A stretch of 64,000 nucleotides of DNA from Chalciporus piperatus (GCA_038093975.1 JBBPTG010000001.1:186001-250000), one strand, 5' to 3'. Shown: positions 50,643 to 62,187, counted from the first letter of the stretch. Program-made: numbers and translations. Notes: generated by a model from the sequence alone, not told the origin.

Positions 50643-51529
50643 GCTTGAGGCATTGCGAGTCGTGCGACGCATATCTTTATTATCACGTCTAAGTTACTTG
50701 CTACATACCTCGGACATATCTATCACTTATACCAGTATGCATTACCTTCATTTGACTTCATCAGTACTTGAAGCTTGATGAGGCGGGCGGATCCCTTCCG
50801 CAAAAACTTGTGTGGGAATGTTGCGCCTTTTACAGTCCTTGTTGCATAATAAAAAAAACTATGACATGGAAGTCTGTCACAAGGCTCAAGCAACTCTCCA
50901 TGACCAAGGATTACCAGATTGAAAAGTAAAGGTCCGGATCAGTGTCTGATTTCACTGATGCCCTTGGTAGTCATTGCTATCTGGTTCATTTCCCGGCCTT
51001 GTTCGTGGCGCTGGGCTCAGAATCGCGACTGAAGTTTATTATGCAATGGTCCGGCCCGAAGTACCTTGTCACTTCTGGCACTGCACCCCAACCCTCCAGT
51101 GCCTCCGTGACCGATCAAAAATAAGCTCGCGATTACTAGACCAAAGGTAATGCATGTTTCGGACTCCCCTTTCCTCAGGCAAGCTGCCTCAGATATTCAA
51201 GGGATCCGCCTCGGACTTTGACCCTGTTTCCTAAGTGCAATCACGGCGAGCCAGTCCGAGGCCAATCACACTTGAAGCGTCTGGCAGATGTCGTGCGGGT
51301 GCAACTGTCATTCACCCGCCAGAGGCGATTTCCCACCTCCTACGTTTCCAGGTTACAATGCACCCATAATTATCCCAGCGTTTGCCCTTGGTTTGCCCGT
51401 TACTTGATTCGCTTCCGTGAGTCCTTAAACCGGTCGGTTTTGAAAGTGTGTCTGCCAATTAACGTCTTGTGAGCATAGCAAACACGCATGACGCTCTCTG
51501 GGTTTCTGCAGTAAGCAAGAACTCCAACC
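50643..51529. other. Intergenic between two plus-strand genes
   Basis: 887 bp. The first part is the exchange factor's 3' flank; the second is the promoter of the gene at 51530. Short ORFs (50942-51124, 51218-51472) have no motifs. No RNA or repeat recognised. Confidence 0.45.
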
Positions 51530-53021
51530 ATGTCGATCGATCGCGACTCCTCATCCTGTGGCTCTCGACAGTCTCCTGCTCTCCCTCCCTTCCTCCACCT
51601 CGCTATTCCTCAAGAGAACGATGCTTCACCTGATTGCCGTGAGGGTTCCAACCTCACCGTCAAGAAATTCAACAGAGCTCTTCATTCCGTTATCTTTTCG
51701 AAGCGAATGGCCACGGTCGATCGCCTGGGGAAAGTAGCTGAGGCAGCGGTGGAGGGCGAAGATGTGGATGTGGAATATCCGTCTGTGTCCTCGTATTCGA
51801 CGAAGCTCGTGAAAAAAGCGTCTGTGTCCTCACATTCGACGAAGCTCAGAAAAAATGGACCCCCTGTCTCCCGTCGACCTTCGATGCGCTCCATCATGTC
51901 TCAGTCGACATCCTCTCATCTTTCCGCAACCCCCCAGTCACCGCATACGCTCATTACGTCGCCCCCCTTGTTAAATGTTGCTGATATTCCACCCAAAAGT
52001 CCCACGAACAACTCGCCGTTTTCCGCCGTTTTACTTTCTGGGGAGGGCGAAGAGGGCGAGGATGATCCAGTACTCGCCCTCTGGTGCACAGACCAAGCGC
52101 ACCGTGCTAGACTTGCGAAATTAACGAGGCATTTTGGAGAGGAGATTCCTGCAGATTTGGTGATGAGTCCAACGTCCCTGTCTCGAGGAGCCTCGACATC
52201 CTCTGTTCGCCCACGTCGTGGGGAGCGATCTCATCATAGACGTAGGAGCCTTGACCCTTCTGCGTTTTTACAAGACCCTACGGTCGCCGATCCAAGAGAA
52301 ACAATTTTCAGGAGAAGCAGATTGAAGGGACGTGACGACACCATCCCCCCAATGCCAACCGCTTTCCCCGGTGAACTTGCCGCTGATGCACGGGACACAG
52401 AGAAAGAAAAAGGTTGCAGTACAGATGCTTCAGTAAGATGAGATTCGACATAATCATTGCATAGGGCCTCACTCCGTCATTTAGAAAAACACGGAAACTG
52501 GACATGGTGCAGCACCAAACCCATACGTCACGCCACCTCGTCCCAAGCTTCCCGAGAACGTTCTCGATGATCAGGCACTACCACGTGATAGGGCACCAAT
52601 GGAAACATATTACGACAGCCTTGCATCCCCATTTACGCATCCATCTGTCGAAACATACAACGAAACCTCTCATTCGTCTCCGCGCCGAAGTCCCCGCGCC
52701 CGGACGCTTTCTCGACGGCCTGCGACAGCAGACGCCAGTCGACGTATGGAAAAATTGGCGAACTTCTTCGGTGTTGACCACAACGATTTGTCTGCGGTCT
52801 CTCAGCACCACGGAGCAGCCCAGAAACTCCAGTTCTCCTCCGTTAGCGCCGCTGGAGACCTCGCTATTGGCTTCCACGCCACAAGCCCACAGCTCGAGGC
52901 GGATGTAAAGGTCATCAAGCCGAATCGTCGGTTTTGGAATTTGGTTGATGGTGGGGTGGCGACAACGGCGGTGCATCCAGACGATGTAATGAACAAGCTG
53001 AGGACAATGAGAGCGTCATAG
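51530..53021 (+). CDS. Disordered basidiomycete protein of unknown function
   Basis: Not recognised. Two exons are joined by an intron starting at 52434 (GTAAGA...TTTAG), giving about 480 aa. It is Ser/Pro-rich with basic segments. The more conserved-looking parts are NLTVKKFNRALHSVIFSKRM, DDPVLALWCTDQAHRARLAKLTRHFGEEIP and, near the C-terminus, RMEKLANFFGVDHNDLS and VKVIKPNRRFWNLVDGG. The two phrases 'LAKLTRHFGEEIP' and 'MEKLANFFGVDHNDL' look like copies of one short helix motif. A 39-bp tandem duplication (51781-51858) repeats SVSSxSTKL. No membrane segment seen. Confidence 0.65.
51781..51858 (+). repeat. 39-bp tandem duplication inside coding sequence
   Basis: Two adjacent 39-bp units (51781-51819 and 51820-51858) differ at a few bases and encode SVSSYSTKLVKKA and SVSSHSTKLRKNG. 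In frame. Confidence 0.9.
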
Positions 53022-53217
53022 CCTCGACACTTTATGTATTGCATTTCTTCTCCGCGTAGTAGTTATACACTTCCTCACGGACTAATTTACGTCGGTGACT
53101 GTATTTCGTTTGTTCATCGGTCACATCTGGTCGGTCATCTAGTAATGCGAATTGTATCAATGTCGTTAATTCAAGCCAGTTGGCTTGTCAGTCGGCGTTG
53201 TGGTGTGCCATTTCCTT

Positions 53218-53298
53218 GGTTAGGGTTAGGGTTGGCGCGCCAACCCTAACCCTGACACGTACCTAACCCTAACTGCTCCAAACCCTACTCCTAACCCG
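53218..53298. repeat. Interstitial telomere-like repeat tract with perfect palindrome
   Basis: A tract of TTAGGG/CCCTAA-type units. Its core, 53222-53253, is a perfect 32-bp palindrome: AGGGTTAGGGTT, GGCGCGCC, AACCCTAACCCT. Further units (CCTAACCCTAA from 53262, then looser CCCTA and CTAACCC) follow toward the RAP1 start codon at 53322. It lies between the stop of the gene at 51530-53021 and RAP1, so most likely in the RAP1 promoter or leader. Such sites can bind telobox proteins of the Tbf1/TRF type. Confidence 0.93.
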
Positions 53299-53321
53299 AT
53301 CCTTGGGTTCGGACACCTATC

Positions 53322-55101
53322 ATGGTCAGTGGTCCAACGGAAAGGCAGAGCAACTAACGAACCGCGCGACTCTTCTCTAGCCCATATTTCAAGATGAAAA
53401 CGGATTAGCCATCAAGTTCTTCATACAGAAGGACATCCCTCAAGAAATACAGGCGGAGCTCTGCGAAACAATCACGGTAAGTCGCGTCCGCCCGAGAGAG
53501 CTGGACAACGGGCTTGACAAGCAGAGTAGTCGCTCGGTGGTCGGGTCGAGAGCAAAGTACCAAGACAAGGCTACATCCTAACTCAACCCGGCACTGCGGA
53601 AGAGGAACGCCTCCGCCTTTGCTGGACTAGTCCAGATCGTCCCGAGCGTCATTTTGTACCCTACACCTATGTCGAAGCTTGCAAGATCGCAGGAATGTTG
53701 TTGAAACAGATTTTCGTCGAAAGTGGTGTACCCATCAAGATGCATATACATCCGAGCATTGCCAACGTGAATGCCCGTGCCGCACTCAGTCAGCGCATCA
53801 TGGTGAGTCACATGCAATCTAGTAACTTCGGCGCGCAGCCTCATCGAGCCTGATGTCACAAGCACTCTGGGGGGGACCCTACTGCATCTCCTCAGTCCGC
53901 TCGCGTCATTCTTGCGGACCCGAACACGGAGGTATTCCAGCACCTCGTCAAATCGTACCAAGGTGTCCCGGACAAGTACATCGAATCATATTTATGGGTA
54001 AAGAAATGCGTGGAGAAAGGTGCGCTTGCTTATACACCCTTGGTGTATAAAAACCCAGGTGGCCGGCGACCTGGCGAAGAGTGAGTTCACCCATGCTCTC
54101 ATTGATGGCTAGCATTCTATATTCACACACTCAAGACGGACACAATTTACTGAAGAAGATGAAGAACGGCTGTGTCAGTGGATCGCAACCAAGATCCCTT
54201 ACAAGGAAACTGGCGGTAGGACTGGGAATCGTTTGTATCAGCAATTATGTGAAATGGTGAGTCTCGAGGTTCCATGGCATAACCTGCTACCTGACAACTT
54301 CAAGGCTGTTGACCCAGACTATGCATGGGTGACTCGGCATACTTGGCAGTCATGGCGAGAGCGTTACAAGAAGAACTCAGCCCGCATGGACAACATAATT
54401 GCCGCCATTGTTGATCAGAAGAAGCCTGCCCATGGAGAAAAGGGCCAATATGGGTATGTTCGACAGGGGGAGGAGAGGCCTAAGCGTGTGAGGAAGAAAC
54501 GGGCAAGAGGGACAGAGGAGGTGCATCACGCAGATGGGCCGGTGGCAGGGAGCACCAGTAACAATGCCGAATCTGCCGTACCGATCATCATGTTCACTCC
54601 TGACCAAAGGACTAGTAGTGTCCCACGGGCTTCGACAATGGTGACCATTCCTCTTCGACAACTCCCTGAGGAGGAGGAGATAGAGGATGGTGAAGAGAGC
54701 GAAGAATGGCGCGTTCGAGTTGGCACCCAGCCACCCCCATCGTGGGGGAAGCGCAAAGCCAACGAAGATGGTGGAGATGATATACATGGTGCAAAGAGGA
54801 CGAAATTAACGTGAGTACACTGACTTCTGACACATAATAGTGAACTGAGGCGTCTTGCAGTGATTTGAGCTCTCGTCCGGATCCCTACGCCGCCCCCGTT
54901 CCATTCGCACCAGCAAACGAGCAGGCGGTGGTCCAATTCTCCCTCCATTGTATTGATCAAGCAATCTCCGACATCGCCAACGAATTTAGATTTACGGTGC
55001 AAGAAGTGAAAGAGTTCTACGACAAGTGTGGTGAAATGGACCGTACCAGGGCCCGATTCCAGAGACTGCGGCAATTATTAAACAGCGTCGAAGATGGGTG
55101 A
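53322..55101 (+). CDS. RAP1: Telomere-binding protein RAP1 (TERF2IP type)
   Basis: Shelterin-type telomere protein. Exon 1 is only the ATG, followed at once by a GTCAGT intron; a stop directly precedes the acceptor, so this splice is needed. Exon 2 starts PIFQDENGLAIKFFIQKDI and builds an N-terminal BRCT (TSLGGRVESKVPRQGYILTQP, FVPYTYVEACKIAGMLL). The Myb domain reads FTEEDEERLCQWIATKIPYKETGGRTGNRLYQQLCEM, then YAWVTRHTWQSWRERYKKN. A basic/acidic linker (RPKRVRKKRARG, EEEEIEDGEESEEW) leads to the RCT domain (ANEFRFTVQEVKEFYDKCGEMDRTRARFQRLRQLLNSVEDG). BRCT-Myb-RCT in this order is diagnostic. Seven exons or so. Telomeric repeats lie just upstream of the start. Confidence 0.9.
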
Positions 55102-55383
55102 CTTTAGTCATCTGGAGTCCAATTGCCTTGCCTACTCGTGTCATACATGCATGTCACTAATAGTTGTTCACATGAGTATAGTTCCTTCAACCCCAGGTCG
55201 CAAGCGCCCTTGAGACCGATGTCAATACCTACTGACATGACAGAAGGTACGGGAAACCATACAGTCTGGTGGACTACCCAGTATGACTCGAAGTCGAGCG
55301 AGCTACTACGGTGTGCGTGCATGAAGAAAATAGAGGGCCAAGGGTGCCGGGCGGCATTTCCCAAGTAATAATAATGATGTACA

Positions 55384-56903
55384 TCATGATATGTCGTTAT
55401 CCGTGAGTTTGATGTAGTCTGCAGCTCGCACCGGTGCAGAGGGGCTGTCAAATGGTTTTTTGCGTCTGAGAACGAAGTGGGTCAGGTCGCACCGCGTGAA
55501 CATAATGACTAAACTCACTTTTCCCCGGCAGCAGCTGATGGGAAAGAAGCAAAAAGGTCTGGATGCTTGGGTAGAGGAGATTCGCTGCAACCAGTGGAGT
55601 TATTGAATGATATCACAACGAGAGATAACAACCGACCTAAAGTACGGGTGTCGCAGCGCTTCTTCAGCAGTTATTCGCTGCGTTGGATCATATGTCAGTA
55701 ACGACATCAGAAGATCGATTCCAGAGGTCGTCATGTATTGGAATCGTTGTCGAAATTGATGGGCGTGTGGGGCAGGAAGGGTGAGAGTTTTAGCAAGGGG
55801 GAGACTAGTGTAATCTGGCCAAGTTGCGCTCGTGGGAGGGCCGAGGAGCTTAAAAATCATGGAAAGCAGCTCAACCTCTCCCTGAGCTTGGAAAAGCGGC
55901 TCTTTCAAGAGCAATTCAGCGAAAATACACCCCACAGACCACATGTCGATAGCAGTCGAGTATTTGGTCGCCCCCAAAAGTATTTCTGGGGCACTGTGAA
56001 CAAGCATAAGAAAGAACGAGTATGGATGGAGGTCATCACCAACATACCGATACCATAAGGTAACCACTAATTGCGTCAAACCTCCTACCCCGACGGGGTC
56101 ACCGTATCTCCTGGCGAGACCAAAATCGGCGACTTTGATAGTCCCGCGATTGTTCATGAGCAAATTACTAGTCTTCAAATCACGATGTAGAATCCAATTG
56201 GAATGGCAATGGGCAACGGCAGACAACAATTGCAGCATGAGCGTCTTGATCTCCGATTGTAGAAAAGGGGATGGCATCAACGTCAGGAGCGTCTTGAGGT
56301 CGTGCTCGATGAAATCCATCACTACATAGACCCTTCCAGCAGGACGTGTTGATCGCGGTCGTGGAAGCGACTGGACTACCAAACTCACTGTGTCAGGGTG
56401 TCACCAACTACCACTTCCCGTATTCGAACCACGTTTTCATGCTGACATGACATCAGAGCGTTGACCTCACGAAGTGCTGTGATTGGGAAGCCATGCTTTT
56501 CCTCGTCAAGTTTGAGCTTCTTAAGAGCAACGATGTCGCCGGTCTCTTTATCCCTGGCGCGAAATACAACGCCATAGGATCCCTCCTCTATTTGGTTGAG
56601 TCGCTCGTAACAGTATACCGAGCGCGACGGCTGGAATGGGGGATGGGATGTTCTGAGGGGTACGAATATACTATGTGTGGTAGAAATGAGCGGACGAGGT
56701 GGCCGAGAGGGAGAACACTCCACAGGCGTTGAACTGGCTTCTTGTGGGCGAGCGTTCCGGGAAGACTTTATGCGACGTTTGAGAGCGAGCTGGCGCCTCT
56801 GGATTTCTTCCGCGTCGGGATCTTCTTCGTCCCACTTAGAACGTTTCCTGGATGGTGTCGGGGTCTCGCGATCAGTACTTGAAGTTAGGGATGTACTTTG
56901 CAT
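55384..56903 (-). CDS. CDK11: CDK11-type cyclin-dependent kinase
   Basis: CMGC kinase of the CDK10/11 branch, acting in transcription and splicing. The first ATG in frame is 56903 ([16 protein letters not shown]). After a basic N-terminus with [16 protein letters not shown] come [21 protein letters not shown] (Gly loop), [26 protein letters not shown] (catalytic Lys and PSTAIRE-like helix), [63 protein letters not shown] and EEALRHPYF. Two short last exons give [16 protein letters not shown] and [13 protein letters not shown], a C-terminus typical of CDK11 rather than CDK9 or CDK10. An alternative, longer reading past HPYF stops quickly and is rejected. Confidence 0.9.
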
Positions 56904-57163
56904 GTCTTTGAAGTTCAAATGTACGGCTGATGGACCTATCAATATACGTTATCAATGGCCTACGACTCACTTGTAAGTTGTAACTTACTTCGGGGGATCA
57001 ACTTGAACTTTGAAGTAACTTGTTAATAACATTGTTAACTTCATTATCATGCATCACGTGAGGACCACCATTCTGGTTGACCAACTTGAGTTGCTCGACT
57101 TCACACACGCACCTCGCAACCAGAGCCTCAGTGAGCTTGCGTATCTACCTGAGTATACCAAGC

Positions 57164-58840
57164 ATGGACAGCGTCATGACGGAGGCAGAGTTATCCTCTG
57201 AGACGGTCAGGTTATTCGCTCAAGAGCTCAAGGTCCTCCGAGCCCAACTCCGTGAAGCTTCCTGTGAACGGGTAGGCTGGTTCTTCATGTGAACAGTGAT
57301 ATCAACTCAAATCCATCGCTACAATTTCCCCAGGGAGCTTCCTCTACTTCGAATGCAGGAGAGCAATCGAACAGACTGGCTCGAGAGCGAATACAGGCAC
57401 TGCTCACCGAAAACGAGACCCTTAGAGTGGACAACGCAGCACTCCACGCAAAGGTATCCAGACTCCGGGATGAACTGACTCAAGTCTCTTCTATAAAAGC
57501 AGAGGATGGTATACCGGACGCTTTGCAATATGAAGAGGTAGCCATAACCAAACTGTTCCCCCACCAACCTCGAACGACTAATACGGGTCTCCTTCTAGTC
57601 GATGGAGCGTATGAGAGAGGAACTTGCTGGACTCCTTGCAGAACGAGATGATTTGGTTCTCACAAAGGTCGGAAAGAGTCATCTATCATGTGTCATATTT
57701 ACAAGGTTTGGCAAGCGCAGGAGGACGCATCAAAGTATCGAGAAAAGCATTCCGTTCTCCGCGAGAAGTATAAACGGGTGAAGGCCAAGGCACATGAGCA
57801 CGGCGAGGCGCGTAAAATCTGATTGCGTCTCATATCTACTCGGGTCGTAACTGCGCTTAACAGGTATCGAATGAGTTGCGCGTTAAGCTCTCGAATTGCA
57901 CACAGGAAATAGAACAGGTCGGTCGGATACCCCAGATCAAGGAGCTGATTGACATTGGTCCAAAAGGTAAAGAGAGGGATGGTGACCGAAATTGATTTCA
58001 GAGATTTCTTCAAAGATGTGCCATACGAACCTGTAGAAGGTCTGGTAGAGTTGGCTTCCATCCAACCGTACTCTCGTGTAATCAGTGGCAACCTCCGCAA
58101 GGTGAGGTGATTATATGGTCAAGTTAGTGGTGCTTACCGGTCGGGATAACAGCATCTTGCCAGCATGTGGTATGCATGTGCGCTTGAGGAAATTTGCTCT
58201 TCTGAAATCTTGACCAGCAAAGGGCCTTATTTTGTCAACGCCCACGAGGTTATCTGGTCTCCTGGAGGTATCGCGCTTGGTCTTGTCGTCGGGCCAACGT
58301 TTCAGTACAATCCAAAAATCACTGGAGGCACTTGGACGAAACTGGAGGATCATTTCTACGCCAACGACTGGAAACAGATGGATGTATGTCTTGTAGAAGG
58401 CCAGGCATGGCATTACTTGGGAACGTATGAACGAGTGGAGGATCAGGGCGCGATGGCAATTGCACCAGATACCTTGCAATACCTTGACCACCAGGTGAGG
58501 GTGACCCAACATGACAGGCTGCAGAGGGAGTAACTCGTCGCAGACAGTGGACTATGCCTCAAGACGAACAACTTTATTTCCGGACCTAGTACCTCCCTCT
58601 CAAACGCAGATGATCGAGAACATGTACAAGAAAGGAGTCATCAAGCTCCAGTGTTTTGCCATAAAATGTGTCGCGTTCAACACAACCTTTTCAGAAAGAC
58701 TGCGGAATTTATACGGAGCTCCTCAAAAGGGCTCTGCCATCCCTATGCCAGCAACCCCCAGCAAACGGGCTCTGAAACGAAAACGGAGTGCAGAATCGAC
58801 AGACCACTCTATGAGTACTCGAAGCAAGAAGAAGAAGTAG
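57164..58840 (+). CDS. Coiled-coil protein with a DUF6697-like domain
   Basis: Basidiomycete protein of unknown function. The start MDSVMTEAELSSETVRLF opens a long N-terminal coiled coil over several exons (ELKVLRAQLREASCER, RLARERIQALLTENETLRVDNAALHAKVSRL, MERMREELAGLLAERDDLVL, KYREKHSVLREKYKRVKAKAH). The C-terminal domain has RDFFKDVPYEPVEGL, ASMWYACALEEICSSEIL, GPYFVNAHEVIWSPGG, DVCLVEGQAWHYLGTYERV and KLQCFAIKCVAFN; this recalls the fungal DUF6697, a recall-based assignment. The tail is basic (KRALKRKRSAES, TRSKKKK), suggesting a nuclear protein. Starts of this gene and CDK11 are 260 bp apart, divergent. Confidence 0.78.
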
Positions 58841-58973
58841 GTATCTCCTTTTAAATCTCCTGAAACTCGCTGATACACTTCATATTCTAGGAAGCACCAA
58901 CTCGCATAGATCCATCCCACGTTACCATTAAAGTCTTCTAGATCTCTCTCATAATCACTTTGTCTGTAAACAT

Positions 58974-60468
58974 TCACCATCCCTTCGAGCCGCGAACTTC
59001 TGTGTCGAGGCATTTGCGTAAATCGTGGAAAGTTTCTCCAACTTTCCACGAATCATCGCGACGTTTGTGGCTCGTTGACACCACGAAGGGTTTGACACAA
59101 ACTATTCCAATTGCGTTGAACAGATCCTCCAGTATCCAAGTTAACCGTGGTCCTGTGAGCTCGATGGCAGGTTCAGAATTCATTTCTAAGAGTTTAACCT
59201 GAAAGCCAGTGGGTTCGTGTGAGACCAAGAAGTCAGCACCATACAGCTCAAAGGCGTTGGGCAAAGGCTGTATGCAACGATCAGACTCCGAAACAAAACC
59301 CACGATGACTGAGGGGGGTAGCCCATCGCACCTGAAAGTGCACTGGTTGGTCCAGCGCAGCTTTAAATGTTTCCGACAGCGTGTTTGCTATTTGCTGCTT
59401 GACACAAGCGACGTGTACGTCGTTCAACACGATGTTACTTGATCGCTCCCCGCCAGATATGACACGACAACCGATGAGTTCATCCAGTAGACGCACATTC
59501 TCTTCCCCACAGTGGGTTTGAAGAGAGGTGTTGGTTAGATGAGGAGTGAGAGAGAGATTGGCTTTAGGATAGTCGCTGGAACGCATCGGTGGATGATACG
59601 GTTCGGCGGAGAATAAGGCGAGGATGCGCTCGTACATAAATACCGTTAGAGCACCTGAGGCAACGACGTATGTCCGCAAATGAAACTGTCAGAACACCGT
59701 CGTGAGGATTTGTGAGTGCATGAAAAGAAGGACAACGACTTTGTGACCCTGGAGAATGCGTGGTGGCTTGACCTCTTTCGATAAGGGGAATTCGCTCGGG
59801 TCGATGAGCAGCGGAGTGGAAATGTACTCCTGGAGAATGTTCAGCGAGTGAGCCTGCAAGAACTAATTTCCAGATACCTGAACAACGAAGTGCCTGAGCT
59901 GAGAAGTCATAACAGAAGTGCCCGTGTCTTCCTCTTCGTCATCAGAGTCTCCGTCGAATTCTTGGAATATATTGTATAACGCGTCTTTGCTATCGAAAAG
60001 CCTGATGCCCATCCCTCTGTCTGCCATGCCTGGTTTGAGGATGAACCACGTTCTGGAATCGCCGTCGTCGGCATCGAGGGCGTTGCCAAGATCCCATAGT
60101 TCGTCGCTCCACATTTCATCGAGTTCATCCGCGTAAGAGATGTCAATATCCCAAGTTTGGGGTACACCGTTCGCCAGAGACGATTCTGGACGTTTGACGA
60201 GATACGATTGGATACTCCTGGCCAAGAAGTGCTTTCGAATAAGAGACTTTCTGATCGTATAAGACGACGAAAGTACGGAAGTTGGAGAAGAGAGGGTTGA
60301 TTCGTGATCGAGGCAGTCGTAGCTTGCCCATTGGATTAAACGTTGCGGTGGTGAGGGAGGGAGAGCCTGGAGAATGGATGTTGAGAGTCCGAGCCCTGTG
60401 AGAGATTTGCGGACCAGAGACTCTGTGAGCGGCGCACTAGGCCATGAGACGAATACTGGGTCCAGCAT
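58974..60468 (-). CDS. Tubulin-tyrosine ligase-like protein
   Basis: ATP-grasp enzyme of the TTL family, which attaches amino acids to tubulin or other protein C-termini; yeast Pby1 is the nearest named fungal member. Three main exons. N-terminus MLDPVFVSWPSAPLTESLV at 60468, then LDHESTLSSP and RKHFLARSIQSYLVKRPES, followed by the ATP-grasp core WFILKPGMADRGMGIRLFDSKDALY, LRHFVVQEYISTPLLI and HLRTYVVASGALTVFMYE, and finally YGADFLVSHEPTGFQVKLLEMNSEPAI, in which the Glu and Asn of LLEMNSEP bind metal-ATP. An acidic insert (GDSDDEEEDTGT) lies before the third block. A 12-bp-stem hairpin occurs in the last exon. Divergent from MMM1 (175 bp). Confidence 0.88.
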
Positions 60469-60643
60469 GACTATGATGCGCTCTGGATAACCGGATTTTT
60501 ATCACGGACTTGTCGGACGATTGCTGCCGCGGACAGGCAACCAATATCACAACACTCACAACACTCACGACGCTCACAACGCTCAGCACCAACCGCCTTA
60601 TGAGTTAAACAGGTGTCACGATCCACGCCATCAAGTCCTCCTC

Positions 60644-61721
60644 ATGGGCACCAACTACATCTTCTCCTTGACGCCGACGTTCACCCAAGGTCTGCTCCTC
60701 GGCCAGCTCTCGATCCTCGTACTCCTCGCCCTCGTCCTCAAATACCTATTCTTGCTTCCAGCGAGCGACGAAATAGAAACTACAGCTTTTCGCCCGTTCA
60801 CAAAACCCGACCATTCGTCACGGAGCCCTACGGACGTTGAAGATTTCGTCTCAAAGGGCAGCGAGTCGGCAGACTGGTTCAACTTGCTTGCTCGGCAGGT
60901 CAGTCGGCATCATGTATCCCTCGCTCACTCTCACGTCCTGGAGTAGGTAGCCGACGTCTACAGAGCCAAGCTGCAAAATGGCCTGGAAGGGTTCGAAGGG
61001 AACGAAATTGCGCGCGCTCGAATGGAAGCATATGCGAACGAAATACGCCCGCGCGGCTTCATTGTATGCCCTCCTTTCCTCTGTCATCTTCGCTTCTCAA
61101 CACGCGTATACCGGCCTTCAGGATCACATTACTATCCACGCAGTGGATCTCGGAAACTCGGCTCCGCACCTCTCTGATGCCCAACTCGTGGACAGAGTAG
61201 GGACAACGAATGCTCTCCCCGTGAGTTGCCTAAGATCCTACCCTTTATGTACTAATGCTGCGCAGTCGGTAAAATTCCATATGTCCTACACCGATAATAT
61301 TTCGATCTCGCTTTCCACTGCCTATATGTTCAATTACCCAATGTCGTCCTTTGCACGGCTCCCTGTCTCGCTCACAATATCCCTCGATCTTTTCGAGTCA
61401 TCTGTGGGTCTTGCATCCATTCAACTGTGAACGCTCACCCATGGAATATGGCAGGTTACTGTAGCAGCTCCATCCCCCACTTCACCTGAAGCTGTCGTAA
61501 CGATCTCCCTCCCTCCGGAGTTTACTCTCAATTTGGAGACCACTTCTCTCATGGGTAGTCGAGCCATGCTAAAGGATGTCCCAAAGCTCCATGAACTCAT
61601 TGAACATCAAGTTCGTAGAGTCCTCACTGCCAGAGGGACATGGAAGGTAGTCCTACCTGGCCTTGCGAGTGTGGCTGAAGTCAAGGAAAAGGGAACGCAA
61701 GGTGGTGATGGACCATCATAG
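60644..61721 (+). CDS. MMM1: ERMES subunit MMM1
   Basis: ER-anchored SMP-domain protein that tethers ER to mitochondria and moves phospholipids. The start MGTNYIFSLTPTFTQGLLLGQLSILVLLALVLKYLFLL at 60644 contains the single membrane helix with the conserved TQGLLLGQLS. The SMP domain follows in several exons: ESADWFNLLARQVADVYRAKLQNGLEG, ARARMEAYANEIRP, DHITIHAVDLGNSAPHLSDAQL, VKFHMSYTDNISISLSTAYMFNYP and FARLPVSLTISLDLFESS, then PPEFTLNLETTSLMGSRAMLKDVPKLHELIEHQVRRVL. About 290 aa, a little short because the variable loop is reduced. An ORF extension upstream lacks an ATG. Confidence 0.92.
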
Positions 61722-62187
61722 CAATTGGAAACTATTCTTTCATACGCGAGTATCCAGCTCATCGTCCGCTCGTTTTAATGCACACTTTCTAGACTCAATT
61801 GTACATCATGACGATAATATAGCCTCACGACCATCCCCTCAATCTCACTCTTCTCTGAATAGAATCTCACCGCCGCACGGAACGTACAGCTGGCTAAGAG
61901 CGAGCGTACAATTTACGCCTGTCAGTTAGGACCCACGTGGAATTAAGTTAACACCAGAACTAAACCTGCTGGTGAGCATTACGTTACATTTTTTCAGCGC
62001 CCTCGATCTGCTACACTCGTGGCATGAGTGAAGGCGAAGAAGTGAATTGAGGGTGTCATTTTATCAATACCCCCGGGCAGTTGTGTTGAAGTTGACGAGC
62101 TTTTACAATCAGACACTGATATTCACATACTGGATTACAAAATTCTACATATCGACTGGATGATAAAACTCAAGACCGAGACTACCT
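61722..62187. other. Convergent region between MMM1 and LPMO-like gene
   Basis: 466 bp between stop codons; 3' UTRs expected. No gene or repeat seen. Confidence 0.5.
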
